The notes below the pieces were generated by a model. It was not told where the DNA came from. It saw only the letters and a program-made list of their open reading frames with translations, and searched no databases. The position numbers and the translations under genes are program-made. Shown here piece after piece: positions 41,114 to 49,518 of a stretch of 64,000 nucleotides of DNA (positions are counted from its first letter, which is position 1; each line of letters starts with the position of its first letter). The DNA lies in contig NC_021741.1 of NCBI RefSeq assembly GCF_000422085.1, positions 744,001 to 808,000 of the forward strand, given 5' to 3'. Origin of the DNA: Serratia liquefaciens ATCC 27592. GTDB lineage: Bacteria; Pseudomonadota; Gammaproteobacteria; Enterobacterales; Enterobacteriaceae.

Positions 41114-42475
41114 ATGTTTGAAAATTTAACCGATCGTTTGTCGCGCACCCTGCGCAATATCAGCGGCCGTGGGCGGCTGACCGAAGAAAATATCAAGGAA
41201 ACCCTGCGTGAAGTGCGCATGGCATTGCTGGAAGCGGACGTTGCGCTACCGGTCGTGCGGGACTTTATCAACCGTGTGAAAGAGAGCGCGGTAGGTCATG
41301 AAGTCAACAAAAGCCTGACGCCGGGGCAAGAGTTCGTCAAGATCGTCAAGAGCGAGCTGATTGCCGCGATGGGCGAAGTGAACACCGAGCTGAACCTGGC
41401 GGCGCAACCGCCGGCAGTGGTGCTGATGGCGGGCCTGCAGGGCGCCGGTAAAACTACCAGCGTCGCCAAGCTTGGTAAATTCCTGAAAGAAAAACAGAAG
41501 AAAAAAGTCCTGGTGGTTTCCGCCGACGTTTATCGCCCAGCGGCGATCAAACAGCTGGAAACCCTGGCGGAAAGCGTCGGCATCGACTTCTTCCCGTCTG
41601 ATGTCAAAGAAAAACCGATCGACATCGTTAACCGTGCGCTGCAACAGGCCAAGCTGAAGTTCTACGACGTACTGATTGTCGATACCGCCGGCCGTTTGCA
41701 CGTTGACGAAGCGATGATGGACGAAATCAAGCAGGTGCACGCGGCGATCAAGCCGGTGGAAACCCTGTTTGTGGTCGACGCCATGACCGGCCAGGATGCT
41801 GCCAACACGGCCAAGGCCTTTAATGAAGCATTACCGCTGACCGGTGTGGTACTGACCAAGGTCGACGGTGATGCGCGTGGCGGTGCCGCGTTGTCTATCC
41901 GTCACATCACGGGCAAGCCGATCAAGTTCCTCGGCGTGGGCGAGAAGACCGAAGCGCTGGAGCCCTTCCATCCGGACCGCGTGGCATCACGCATTCTGGG
42001 CATGGGCGATGTGCTGTCGCTGATCGAAGATATCGAAAGCAAAGTTGACCGCGAGCAGGCGGAGAAACTGGCTAACAAGCTGAAGAAAGGTGACGGTTTC
42101 GATCTGACCGACTTCCTGGAACAGCTGAAGCAGATGCGTAACATGGGCGGTATGGCCAGCATGCTGAGCAAATTACCTGGCGCCGGCCAACTGCCGGACA
42201 ATGTGAAATCGCAAATGGACGACAAGGTTCTGGTGCGTATGGAAGCAATCATCAACTCGATGACGCTGAAAGAGCGCGCCAAACCGGAAATCATCAAAGG
42301 CTCGCGCAAGCGCCGCATTGCGATGGGTTCCGGTATGCAGGTGCAGGACGTTAACCGCTTGTTGAAGCAGTTCGACGAAATGCAGCGCATGATGAAAAAG
42401 ATGAAGAAAGGCGGAATGGCGAAGATGATGCGCGGCATGAAAGGTATGATGCCGCCGGGCTTCCCAGGCCGCTGA
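41114..42475 (+). CDS. ffh: Signal recognition particle protein Ffh
   Basis: 453 residues. N domain (about 1-95), GTPase G domain with GLQGAGKTTSVAKLG (about 105-119) and DTAGRLHVDE, TKVDGDARGGAALS, and a methionine-rich M domain (about 325-453) ending in MMRGMKGMMPPGFPGR. With 4.5S RNA it targets nascent membrane proteins to FtsY and SecYEG. Divergent from ypjD, upstream of the S16 operon. Confidence 0.98.
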   Translation: MFENLTDRLSRTLRNISGRGRLTEENIKETLREVRMALLEADVALPVVRDFINRVKESAVGHEVNKSLTPGQEFVKIVKSELIAAMGEVNTELNLAAQPPAVVLMAGLQGAGKTTSVAKLGKFLKEKQKKKVLVVSADVYRPAAIKQLETLAESVGIDFFPSDVKEKPIDIVNRALQQAKLKFYDVLIVDTAGRLHVDEAMMDEIKQVHAAIKPVETLFVVDAMTGQDAANTAKAFNEALPLTGVVLTKVDGDARGGAALSIRHITGKPIKFLGVGEKTEALEPFHPDRVASRILGMGDVLSLIEDIESKVDREQAEKLANKLKKGDGFDLTDFLEQLKQMRNMGGMASMLSKLPGAGQLPDNVKSQMDDKVLVRMEAIINSMTLKERAKPEIIKGSRKRRIAMGSGMQVQDVNRLLKQFDEMQRMMKKMKKGGMAKMMRGMKGMMPPGFPGR

Positions 42476-42636
42476 CAGGCGCGTGCCCCTTGGGGTGAGC
42501 GTGTTTAAGCATTTGCCGTTCGCGGCAAAAACCGCCCGGAATATTACCGGCTGCAAAAAGTAGTTGACGCTGATCTACGCTTTAGATTGCTTTTTGCGCC
42601 AAAATGAGTAAAATTTTCGGGCTTTTTATATTGCAA

Positions 42637-42674
42637 CCGGGCCCCGTTCCCTCAATGGGGCCCGGCTGTTTTAT
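42637..42674 (+). terminator. Terminator/attenuator-like hairpin before rpsP
   Basis: Perfect GC-rich 9-base stem CCGGGCCCC/GGGGCCCGG with an 11-base loop, followed by CTGTTTTATT. It lies between ffh and rpsP, only 18 bases before the rpsP start codon. It may terminate ffh transcripts or modulate entry into the S16 operon; the short U-run leaves its strength uncertain. Confidence 0.7.
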
Positions 42675-42691
42675 TAACTAAAGAGGATGTT

Positions 42692-42940
42692 ATGGTAACA
42701 ATTCGTTTGGCACGTGGCGGCGCTAAAAAGCGTCCGTTCTATCAAGTAGTAGTGACCGACAGCCGCAATGCTCGTGATGGTCGTTTCATCGAGCGCGTAG
42801 GCTTCTTCAACCCGATCGCATCTGGTCAGGCTGAAGCACTGCGTCTGGACCTGGACCGCATCGAACATTGGGTCGGTCTGGGTGCAACCGTTTCTGATCG
42901 CGTTCACGCGCTGATCAAAGACGCTAAGAAAGCAGCTTAA
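42692..42940 (+). CDS. rpsP: 30S ribosomal protein S16
   Basis: 82 residues ([21 protein letters not shown]), full length, an RNA-binding small-subunit protein needed for 30S assembly. First gene of rpsP-rimM-trmD-rplS. Good Shine-Dalgarno AAAGAGGA. Confidence 0.99.
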   Translation: MVTIRLARGGAKKRPFYQVVVTDSRNARDGRFIERVGFFNPIASGQAEALRLDLDRIEHWVGLGATVSDRVHALIKDAKKAA

Positions 42941-42958
42941 TCTGTCGCGGTGGTGGCA

Positions 42959-43507
42959 ATGAGCAAGCAACTCAAACCGGTAGCACCTAAGCAGCCGATT
43001 GTACTCGGTAAAATGGGGTCTACTTACGGCATTCGTGGTTGGCTCAGAGTATTTTCATCCACCGAGAACGCCGAAAGCATTTTTGACTATCAGCCGTGGT
43101 TTATCCAGCGGGCGGGTCAATGGCAGCTTGTCGAGTTGGAAGACTGGAAGCGCCACAGTCAGGATCTGATCATCAAAGTCAAAGGCGTTGATGATCGGGA
43201 TGCTGCGAATCTACTGACCAATTGCGAAATTCAGGTGGATTCGGAACAACTTCCTCCGTTGGTGGGTGATGATTACTACTGGAAAGACCTTATGGGCTGC
43301 CAGGTAGTCACGACCACCGGTTACGAACTGGGTAAAGTCGTCGATATGATGGAAACCGGTTCAAACGACGTGATGGTAGTGAAAGCTAACCTGAAAGATG
43401 CGTTCGGCATGAAGGAGCGGTTGGTCCCGTTTCTTCATGGGCAGGTTATCAAGAAAGTCGATCTCACTGCTCGCGTGATTGAAGCAGATTGGGATCCTGG
43501 TTTTTGA
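42959..43507 (+). CDS. rimM: Ribosome maturation factor RimM
   Basis: 182 residues from the ATG at 42959 ([10 protein letters not shown]); a GTG three codons upstream is open but not used by the family. RimM N domain with [16 protein letters not shown], and a PRC-barrel C-terminal half ([16 protein letters not shown], ending EADWDPGF). It binds S19 and 16S helices 31/33b during 30S maturation. 18 bases after rpsP. Confidence 0.97.
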   Translation: MSKQLKPVAPKQPIVLGKMGSTYGIRGWLRVFSSTENAESIFDYQPWFIQRAGQWQLVELEDWKRHSQDLIIKVKGVDDRDAANLLTNCEIQVDSEQLPPLVGDDYYWKDLMGCQVVTTTGYELGKVVDMMETGSNDVMVVKANLKDAFGMKERLVPFLHGQVIKKVDLTARVIEADWDPGF

Positions 43508-43559
43508 CCTCCGAATCAAACGGTCGAAACAAGTGGAATGACAGTATGGGGATTGGCTT

Positions 43560-44327
43560 GTGTTCATTGGTATTGTAAGCCTGTTTCCTGAGATGTTCCG
43601 CGCAATCACCGATTACGGGGTGACTGGCCGGGCAGTAAAAAATGGCCTGCTGAGCGTGCAGTGTTGGAGTCCGCGTGACTTCACCTACGACCGGCATCGT
43701 ACCGTGGACGATCGCCCTTATGGTGGTGGCCCGGGAATGTTGATGATGGTGCAACCCTTGCGGGAAGCCATTCATGCAGCAAAAGCAGCGGCAGGCGAGG
43801 GAGCAAAGGTGATTTATCTGTCACCTCAGGGGCGTAAGCTGGATCAAACCGGCGTATGCGAACTGGCGACCAACCAGAAGATGATTCTGGTGTGCGGTCG
43901 TTATGAAGGGGTAGACGAGCGCGTAATCCAAACCGAAATTGATGAAGAATGGTCAATCGGCGATTACGTACTCAGCGGCGGGGAACTGCCGGCAATGACC
44001 CTGATTGATTCAGTCGCCCGTTTTATACCGGGTGTGCTGGGCCATCAGGCCTCAGCAGAAGAAGATTCTTTTGTCGATGGATTGCTGGACTGCCCGCACT
44101 ATACCCGTCCTGAGGTGTTGGAAGGGATGGAAGTTCCGCCAGTCTTACTGTCGGGCAACCATGCCGAGATACGTCGCTGGCGCTTAAAGCAGTCGCTGGG
44201 CCGTACCTGGCTTAGAAGACCTGAACTTCTAGAAAGCCTAGCTCTGACTGACGAGCAAGCGGTGTTGCTGGCTGAGTTCCAACGGGAACATCAGGCCAAG
44301 CAACAGGACTATGAAGGGAACGTCTGA
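43560..44327 (+). CDS. trmD: tRNA (guanine-N1)-methyltransferase
   Basis: 255 residues with GTG start. SPOUT knotted methyltransferase that forms m1G37 in tRNAs. Motifs: [13 protein letters not shown] (about residues 50-62), [11 protein letters not shown] (near 112) and [12 protein letters not shown] (near 136). It is 52 bases after rimM. Confidence 0.98.
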   Translation: MFIGIVSLFPEMFRAITDYGVTGRAVKNGLLSVQCWSPRDFTYDRHRTVDDRPYGGGPGMLMMVQPLREAIHAAKAAAGEGAKVIYLSPQGRKLDQTGVCELATNQKMILVCGRYEGVDERVIQTEIDEEWSIGDYVLSGGELPAMTLIDSVARFIPGVLGHQASAEEDSFVDGLLDCPHYTRPEVLEGMEVPPVLLSGNHAEIRRWRLKQSLGRTWLRRPELLESLALTDEQAVLLAEFQREHQAKQQDYEGNV

Positions 44328-44366
44328 GCAACTGGCTCGACGGGACCGATATATCAGTTTACCTAG

Positions 44367-44738
<372 letters not shown>

Positions 44739-44765
44739 CGCTGCATCCAAAAGTTAATAGCTATG

Positions 44766-44797
44766 AAGGGGTTGGCACTGTGCCAACCCCTTTTTTT
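44766..44797 (+). terminator. Terminator of the rpsP-rplS operon
   Basis: Perfect 12-base stem AAGGGGTTGGCA/TGCCAACCCCTT around CTG, followed by a run of T's. Confidence 0.95.
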
Positions 44798-44859
44798 ATG
44801 CCTGCAGATCGGGGATTGCATCTGCAAGATGCGAAAATGCTCCCAGAAGGTCCGTTTTA

Positions 44860-44875
44860 CAGGCATAAAAAAGCC
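44860..44875. repeat. Left copy of a 16/17-base direct repeat flanking the ogr segment
   Basis: CAGGCATAAAAAAGCC; a second copy with one extra A lies at 45384-45400 in the same orientation. The pair brackets the orphan ogr gene and its LexA box. Both overlap intrinsic terminators reading leftward, so the likeness may come from terminator tails rather than from an attachment site. Confidence 0.5.
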
Positions 44876-44893
44876 TGCGTTTGCAGGCTCTTT
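44868..44893 (-). terminator. Terminator after ogr-like gene
   Basis: On the minus strand, GAGCCTGC, short A-rich loop, GCAGGCTTTTTTATG. It lies just past the stop of the Ogr-like gene. Confidence 0.85.
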
Positions 44894-44896
44894 GCA

Positions 44897-45115
44897 TTAC
44901 AGCGCCGCGGCGCGCTGTTTGCTTTTTTCCGGATGTGGCTGTGCAGGAACGATATCGCCAGGCTTTACAATCACGCGAGCGACAGACTCGTGCGTGGCAA
45001 AGGTACAGCTGCAGTTAATGTTTTGGCATTGGTGATAGCGCTCTTTGGTCGCTTCGCTCAGATAACGGCTGGAGCGAGTATGGGCCACGCTACCGCAGAG
45101 TGGACAGTGCATCAT
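44897..45115 (-). CDS. Orphan Ogr/Delta-type phage late-gene activator (zinc finger)
   Basis: 72 residues, clearly of the P2 Ogr / P4 Delta / 186 B family: MMHCPLCGSVAHTRSSRYLSEATKERYHQCQN is the family zinc domain (given at residues 1-32; ligands Cys4, Cys7, Cys30 and Cys35), followed by CSCTFATHES and IVKPGD. An AAGGGGG Shine-Dalgarno precedes the start. In P2-like phages this protein contacts RNA polymerase alpha and turns on late (capsid and tail) promoters. Here it stands alone between rplS and a DUF481 gene with no other phage gene nearby. A LexA-box promoter lies 180 bases upstream on the same strand. Confidence 0.92.
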   Translation of the reverse strand: MMHCPLCGSVAHTRSSRYLSEATKERYHQCQNINCSCTFATHESVARVIVKPGDIVPAQPHPEKSKQRAAAL

Positions 45116-45295
45116 AAAAACCCCCTTGCAATATTTTAAGTGAAAACGGGTTGGGCATTAAGCCACAATCAAAATCAGCAGCCTGCCTAATTAGGTGGGA
45201 GTTACACCCCAGCTTATTAACGGACACTCCTGATGGTAGTAACGGCTTCAGCCGCGATGATTGAGTTTTCTCATGCTCTGCACCCATTCAATTAA

Positions 45296-45315
45296 TACTG
45301 TGTATACATACAGTA
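45296..45315. promoter_or_regulatory. LexA (SOS) box upstream of the orphan ogr gene
   Basis: TACTGTGTATACATACAGTA is a perfect palindrome with the full CTGT-N8-ACAG core, two bases from the ideal LexA sequence. On the minus strand it overlaps the -10 of a good promoter: TTGACG (45340-45335), then 16-17 bases, TAATAC/AATACT (45318-45312). The first downstream frames are a 65-codon ORF (45287-45090) that overlaps the ogr start and resembles nothing I know, and an 8-codon ATGAGAAAACTC frame; the next recognisable gene is ogr. Confidence 0.85.
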
Positions 45316-45383
45316 TTAAGCTATTTGCTAAACTCGTCAATAGTAAACGTTATGTTTTTAGCAAAATGTCTAAATTTGATTTT

Positions 45384-45400
45384 CAGGCATAAAAAAAGCC
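45384..45400. repeat. Right copy of the direct repeat flanking the ogr segment
   Basis: CAGGCATAAAAAAAGCC, matching the left copy at 44860-44875 except for one added A. Confidence 0.5.
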
Positions 45401-45416
45401 CATCAATGATGGGCTT
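45389..45416 (-). terminator. Terminator after DUF481 gene
   Basis: Minus strand: AAGCCCATCA, short loop, TGATGGGCTTTTTTTATG. It follows the DUF481 gene stop by about 32 bases. Confidence 0.88.
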
Positions 45417-45447
45417 AGTCGTATAACAGGTGCAGAAGTAAGAAGGA

Positions 45448-46212
45448 TTACAAACCGTACACCAGGCTGATAGAAGTGGTGGTGTCGGTATTCTTTGGCG
45501 CAGAGGCTGGAGGCTTGCTGTTGTAAGTCACGGTGTAAGCCAGACGCAACGCGAACTTTTCGTTAATGGCGACGCTGAGTGCAGTTTCGGAGTTCAGCGT
45601 GGTTTCTTCGTTCGCCAGCGCGGAAACGCCTTCAGAGAACTTGGTATTGTCGGTCAACTGGTACGAATAGTTGGCCGCACCGTAAGCCAGCGCTTTGGTG
45701 GAACGCCCACCGCCATGGTATTCGTCGTGACGCACGCCCGGACCGAATTCAACTCGCAGATCGCTAAGCGGCCCATTGAGGATTTGGCGACCATAACCGC
45801 CGGTCAGCGTCGAGCGGGAATCATAACCGTTGAAGCGATCGCTCAGCCAGCTCGCCTGACCGAACAGGTAATTACGATCGGACAGGTTATAACGGGTACG
45901 GCCGCCGGCCTGATACTTTTCTGACGAGCGCACGTTGGAGGATGTGGTGTTATTGGCCGCACCCCACAGGCTATAAGCGGCATCGCTGTTGAACCAGGTC
46001 ATGCTGGTATTGGCCAACAGGGTAGAGCTTTGTGAATTGCCTGACTGCGAGTTGTAACCGGCCTGGACGTTGCCTTCAAACGGTTTTTTGGCGGTGGCCG
46101 GATCGTCCATCGCGGTGAAAAGCGTATTGTCGGCAAGGGCTGAAACACTGGTGAAAGTCGTTAAGCAGCTAATGAACAGCGGAATAGCGCGGCGAGCGCG
46201 TAAAGAGAGCAT
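45448..46212 (-). CDS. DUF481 family outer-membrane beta-barrel protein (YdiY-like)
   Basis: 254 residues. A signal peptide ends near residue 27 (SVSALA). The mature part has alternating beta-barrel strands (FEGNVQAGYNSQSGNSQSSTL in part, residues 45-65) and ends with an aromatic-flanked TSISLVYGL, the usual C-terminal beta signal although the last residue is Leu rather than Phe. Resembles the YdiY/DUF481 salt-stress-induced outer-membrane family; function unknown. It has its own terminator. Confidence 0.85.
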   Translation of the reverse strand: MLSLRARRAIPLFISCLTTFTSVSALADNTLFTAMDDPATAKKPFEGNVQAGYNSQSGNSQSSTLLANTSMTWFNSDAAYSLWGAANNTTSSNVRSSEKYQAGGRTRYNLSDRNYLFGQASWLSDRFNGYDSRSTLTGGYGRQILNGPLSDLRVEFGPGVRHDEYHGGGRSTKALAYGAANYSYQLTDNTKFSEGVSALANEETTLNSETALSVAINEKFALRLAYTVTYNSKPPASAPKNTDTTTSISLVYGL

Positions 46213-46449
46213 TTTTGATCCAGTTGTTAAGAGTGGTTATAAGTGATTTCGGTCACATTATATCGGTTCGCCATTGCGACCAAAATAGCGACTATTAGCT
46301 TAAGTTTTTAATTTTTCGTCCTCACTTATTCACTTTTCTTCTACTGACTTTTAACCCTGTTAACGGCATAAAATACTGATTGCCATTATTATTTATGTGG
46401 TCAATAGTGTGGGCGGCAACGGGGAATACCGTTGCCGTTGGGGAAGTGA

Positions 46450-47795
46450 TTAGAGGAAGGTGGTGACCAGGAGATACCCGGTGATACAGGAACACAGCAC
46501 GCCGATCAGGCCAGGAATAATAAAGCTGTGGTTGATGATAAATTTGCCGATGCGCGTTGTTCCGGAGCGGTCAAAACCGATGCAGGCCAAATCGCTTGGA
46601 TAAGTGGGCAAGACGAAGTAACCGTACGCGGCCGGGAAGAAAGCCAGCAGCATTTTGGGGTCGACGCCCAACTGCAGCGCCATTGGGGCAATCGCAGTGA
46701 GCGCAGCTGCCTGGCTGTTGACCAGCTTGGAAACCAGGAACAGAACGATCGCGTAAGTCCACGGCTGACTTTTTACCACGTCTTCAAGCAGGAGTTTTAA
46801 CTCTCCCATATGTGCCTGGAAGAAGGTATCACTCATCCACGCCACGCCGAATACGGAAAAAATAGCGACCATGCCGGCTTTGAAAACCGCACCATTGGCA
46901 ATATCACCGGGTTTGACTTTGCAGCCCATCAGAATAACGGCACCGGCGATCAGCATCATCATCTGGATCACCAGATTCATAGACAGCGGTTTCAGTACCC
47001 CTTTGGCATTGGCAAAGGAAGGGCGTAAATCAGCAAAAGCCCCAAGAGCACGACGATGGCGATAGCCGCAAAGAAGATCGCTGTGGACCAGTAAGCCTGC
47101 TTGGGGAATCTCTGATTGAGCAGCGTTTCGGTGCTGCCAAAAATATAGGCCCGTTGTTCTGGATCTTTGATTTTTTCCTGGAATTCAGCATCCTTATCCA
47201 GATCTTTACCGCGGCGCAGGCTCCATAAGGCCGCCATTAGCACCCCGACTAATGAAGCCGGGATCGAGACGGCAAGGATTTCTACCAGCGTGTAAGCTTT
47301 GCCAATCCCATGTCCTGCGGCAATGATTGAAACCAGGGACACAACGGCCACGGAAACCGGCGAAGCTGTGATGGCCATTTGCGAGGCGACGGAAGCCACA
47401 GCCATTGGGCGTTCTGGGCGGATCCCTTTTTTGATGGCGATATCGGAAATGATCGGGAACATGGTGTACACCACATGCCCTGTGCCGCACAGGAACGTCA
47501 GAGTCCAGGTGGTGAAAGGGGCAAGCAGCGTGATGTGCTGTGGGTGGCGGCGCAGCAGTCGCTCTGCATATTGCATCATCACGTTCAAACCGCCGGCAGT
47601 TTGCAACACTGAAGCACAACCGATTACTGCAAGAATAGTCAGCATAACCTCAACGGGAGGTTTACCTGGTTCCAACCCGAATATAAAACATAAGAGGAAT
47701 AAACCAATACCGCTTATTAAGCCCAGTCCCATACCGCCAAACCGAGTGCCGACTAATAAGCAGATTATAATAATTAAGAACTGCAAAGTGATCAT
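46450..47795 (-). pseudogene. dcuB: Anaerobic C4-dicarboxylate antiporter DcuB, interrupted by a one-base frameshift
   Basis: The N-terminal part (47795 to about 47044) and the C-terminal part (about 47040 to 46450) lie in different frames but together give a full-length DcuB of about 448 residues: PGKPPVEVMLTILAV, LCGTGHVVYTMFPII and [11 protein letters not shown] in the first, [22 protein letters not shown] and [12 protein letters not shown] in the second. Adding one base to the four-base run at 47040-47043 (CCCC on the plus strand) restores [18 protein letters not shown], matching the E. coli DcuB junction. DcuB exchanges fumarate for succinate during anaerobic growth. Either a genuine null mutation or a sequencing error in the homopolymer. 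An AAGGGA Shine-Dalgarno precedes the ATG. Confidence 0.9.
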
Positions 47796-48317
47796 GATAG
47801 TCCCTTGTCAAGAAATGAAAAGCAGCTAACGCTCATACATTCTCAATGCAGGTGACACGGGCTCTGTCTACGCAGATTAACCCTAAAGAGGTGCGAACGA
47901 ATAACACCATAATTATTTATTTTTCGCGCGATAACTGTGAAGTTCCGCAATATTTATTCAATAGGTTTTACTCATATTTTTATATTTTAATTAATAGATG
48001 GAAGTAATTGAAAATAAATTGCCGGTTTATTGTTTGTTATTTGTGTTTCAGTTGTTTAATTTTTAGGTGATTTGATTTACCCGTTAAGGTTCTCTGCGGT
48101 GGAAAGGGTAAACCTCAGGCTTTTGAACGTTCGGTGGATGAGGCATGTGGGTCGTTGCGTTTCTAGTGTATCGAATTGTTTACGATTTTGTCGGGTTTTA
48201 GCATTTTGGTGTGCAAGGAAGTCTCGTGTAGCTGAGAGTCTTAAAAATAATTAATAATCATTAAGTTAAGTTATTTATTCTGGTTTTTCTATGACTTATT
48301 TAGCGCTTTTTATTTGT

Positions 48318-48335
48318 GGTAATTTTTTATTTACA
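48318..48335. promoter_or_regulatory. Candidate TyrR box upstream of aroF
   Basis: GGTAAT-N6-TTTACA against consensus TGTAAA-N6-TTTACA: 4 of 6 and 6 of 6. Its centre is 23 bases, about two helical turns, from the next box. TyrR with tyrosine represses aroF-tyrA in E. coli. Confidence 0.5.
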
Positions 48336-48340
48336 CAAAA

Positions 48341-48358
48341 TGGATTTAAATCTTTACA
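48341..48358. promoter_or_regulatory. Second candidate TyrR box upstream of aroF
   Basis: TGGATT-N6-TTTACA, 3 of 6 and 6 of 6 against consensus, 81 bases before the aroF start. A weaker third match, TGTATC-N6-TTTACG, is at 48167-48184. Confidence 0.45.
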
Positions 48359-48438
48359 TTTCGTGGTAGGGTAAGAACCTGAAACGCTCAATGTTCTATC
48401 AACGCTTACGCATAACGGCAAACGACAGGAATAGCATC

Positions 48439-49512
48439 ATGCAAAAAGACGCGCTCAATAACGTTCATATCAGTGCAGAACAGATTCTGATTACTCCGGA
48501 AGAGCTGAAGAACCAGTTCCCGCTTAGTGCCAGCGACGAGAATGAAATCGCCACGGCACGCAAAACCATCGCCGATATTCTGCAGGGGCGCGATCATCGC
48601 CTGCTGGTGGTGTGCGGACCTTGTTCTATTCACGACCCGGATGCGGCACTTGATTACGCCCGTCATTTGAAAACCCTGTCAGCTGAATTGAGCGATCAGC
48701 TGTATATCGTTATGCGTGTCTATTTTGAAAAACCTCGTACCACCGTCGGCTGGAAAGGTCTGATTAACGACCCATACATGGACGGTTCGTTTGACGTTGA
48801 AGCAGGTCTGCACATTGCGCGTCGCCTGCTGCTGGATCTGGTTGGTATGGGCTTGCCGTTGGCGACCGAAGCGTTGGATCCGAACAGTCCGCAATACCTG
48901 GGCGATTTGTTCAGCTGGTCAGCGATTGGTGCACGCACGACTGAATCGCAAACTCACCGTGAGATGGCTTCAGGGCTGTCAATGCCGGTAGGTTTTAAAA
49001 ACGGTACCGACGGCAGCTTGGGCACGGCGATCAATGCTATGCGCGCCGCAGCAATGCCACACCGTTTTGTCGGTATAAATCAGGCTGGGCAAGTGTGCCT
49101 GCTGCAGACGCAGGGTAACCCTGATGGCCATGTGATCCTGCGCGGTGGTAAAACGCCAAACTACAGCGCTGAGGACGTGGCGGCCTGTGAAAAACAGATG
49201 CTGGATGCGGGACTCCACCCGTCCTTGATGATAGATTGCAGCCATGGCAACTCGAATAAAGACTATCGCCGTCAACCGGCGGTTGCCGAGTCCGTGGTAG
49301 AGCAGATCAAAGCGGGTAACCGTTCGATCACCGGCATCATGCTGGAAAGCCACTTGCACGAAGGCAGCCAGTCTTCTGAGCAACCGCGTGCAGATATGCG
49401 CTATGGGGTTTCTGTTACCGACGCCTGTATTAACTGGGAAAGTACAGAGACGCTGTTGCGCCATATGCACCAGGAACTCGGCGCCGCGCTGACGGCACGC
49501 ACTGGAGAGTAG
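48439..49512 (+). CDS. aroF: DAHP synthase, tyrosine-sensitive isozyme
   Basis: 357 residues from the ATG at 48439 (MQKDALNNVHI); the frame from 48391 is longer but the family start is clear. It condenses phosphoenolpyruvate and erythrose 4-phosphate, the first step of the aromatic pathway. VVCGPCSIHDP (about residues 59-69), FEKPRTTVGWKGLINDP and IDCSHGNSNKD are present. The N-terminal NNVH with Asn8, a residue implicated in tyrosine feedback in E. coli AroF, is kept. tyrA follows 6 bases later, giving the tyrosine-regulated aroF-tyrA operon. Confidence 0.97.
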   Translation: MQKDALNNVHISAEQILITPEELKNQFPLSASDENEIATARKTIADILQGRDHRLLVVCGPCSIHDPDAALDYARHLKTLSAELSDQLYIVMRVYFEKPRTTVGWKGLINDPYMDGSFDVEAGLHIARRLLLDLVGMGLPLATEALDPNSPQYLGDLFSWSAIGARTTESQTHREMASGLSMPVGFKNGTDGSLGTAINAMRAAAMPHRFVGINQAGQVCLLQTQGNPDGHVILRGGKTPNYSAEDVAACEKQMLDAGLHPSLMIDCSHGNSNKDYRRQPAVAESVVEQIKAGNRSITGIMLESHLHEGSQSSEQPRADMRYGVSVTDACINWESTETLLRHMHQELGAALTARTGE

Positions 49513-49518
49513 TAAGTT

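Larger units (their letters stand above)
47796..48438. other. AT-rich intergenic region dcuB-aroF
   Basis: 643 bases between divergent genes. It contains the dcuB control region on the left and the aroF leader and candidate TyrR boxes on the right (listed separately). The middle (about 47930-48300) is strongly AT-rich with a more GC-rich patch at 48090-48190. A 60-codon open frame at 48072-48254 has no recognisable similarity or Shine-Dalgarno and is not called. Confidence 0.5.

Noticed and set aside
41000..41271. 109-codon upstream extension of ypjD
   Set aside because: It runs antisense into ffh; the family start is at 40944.
44780..45139. 119-codon open frame antisense to the Ogr-like gene
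   Set aside because: It spans two terminators and the ogr gene on the other strand, with no ribosome-binding site or family likeness.
46413..46436. GGCAACGG/CCGTTGCC hairpin after dcuB
   Set aside because: A good stem but no T-run on either strand, so not called a terminator.
48072..48254. 60-codon open frame in the dcuB-aroF gap
   Set aside because: No Shine-Dalgarno, arginine- and cysteine-rich random-looking composition, no known family.
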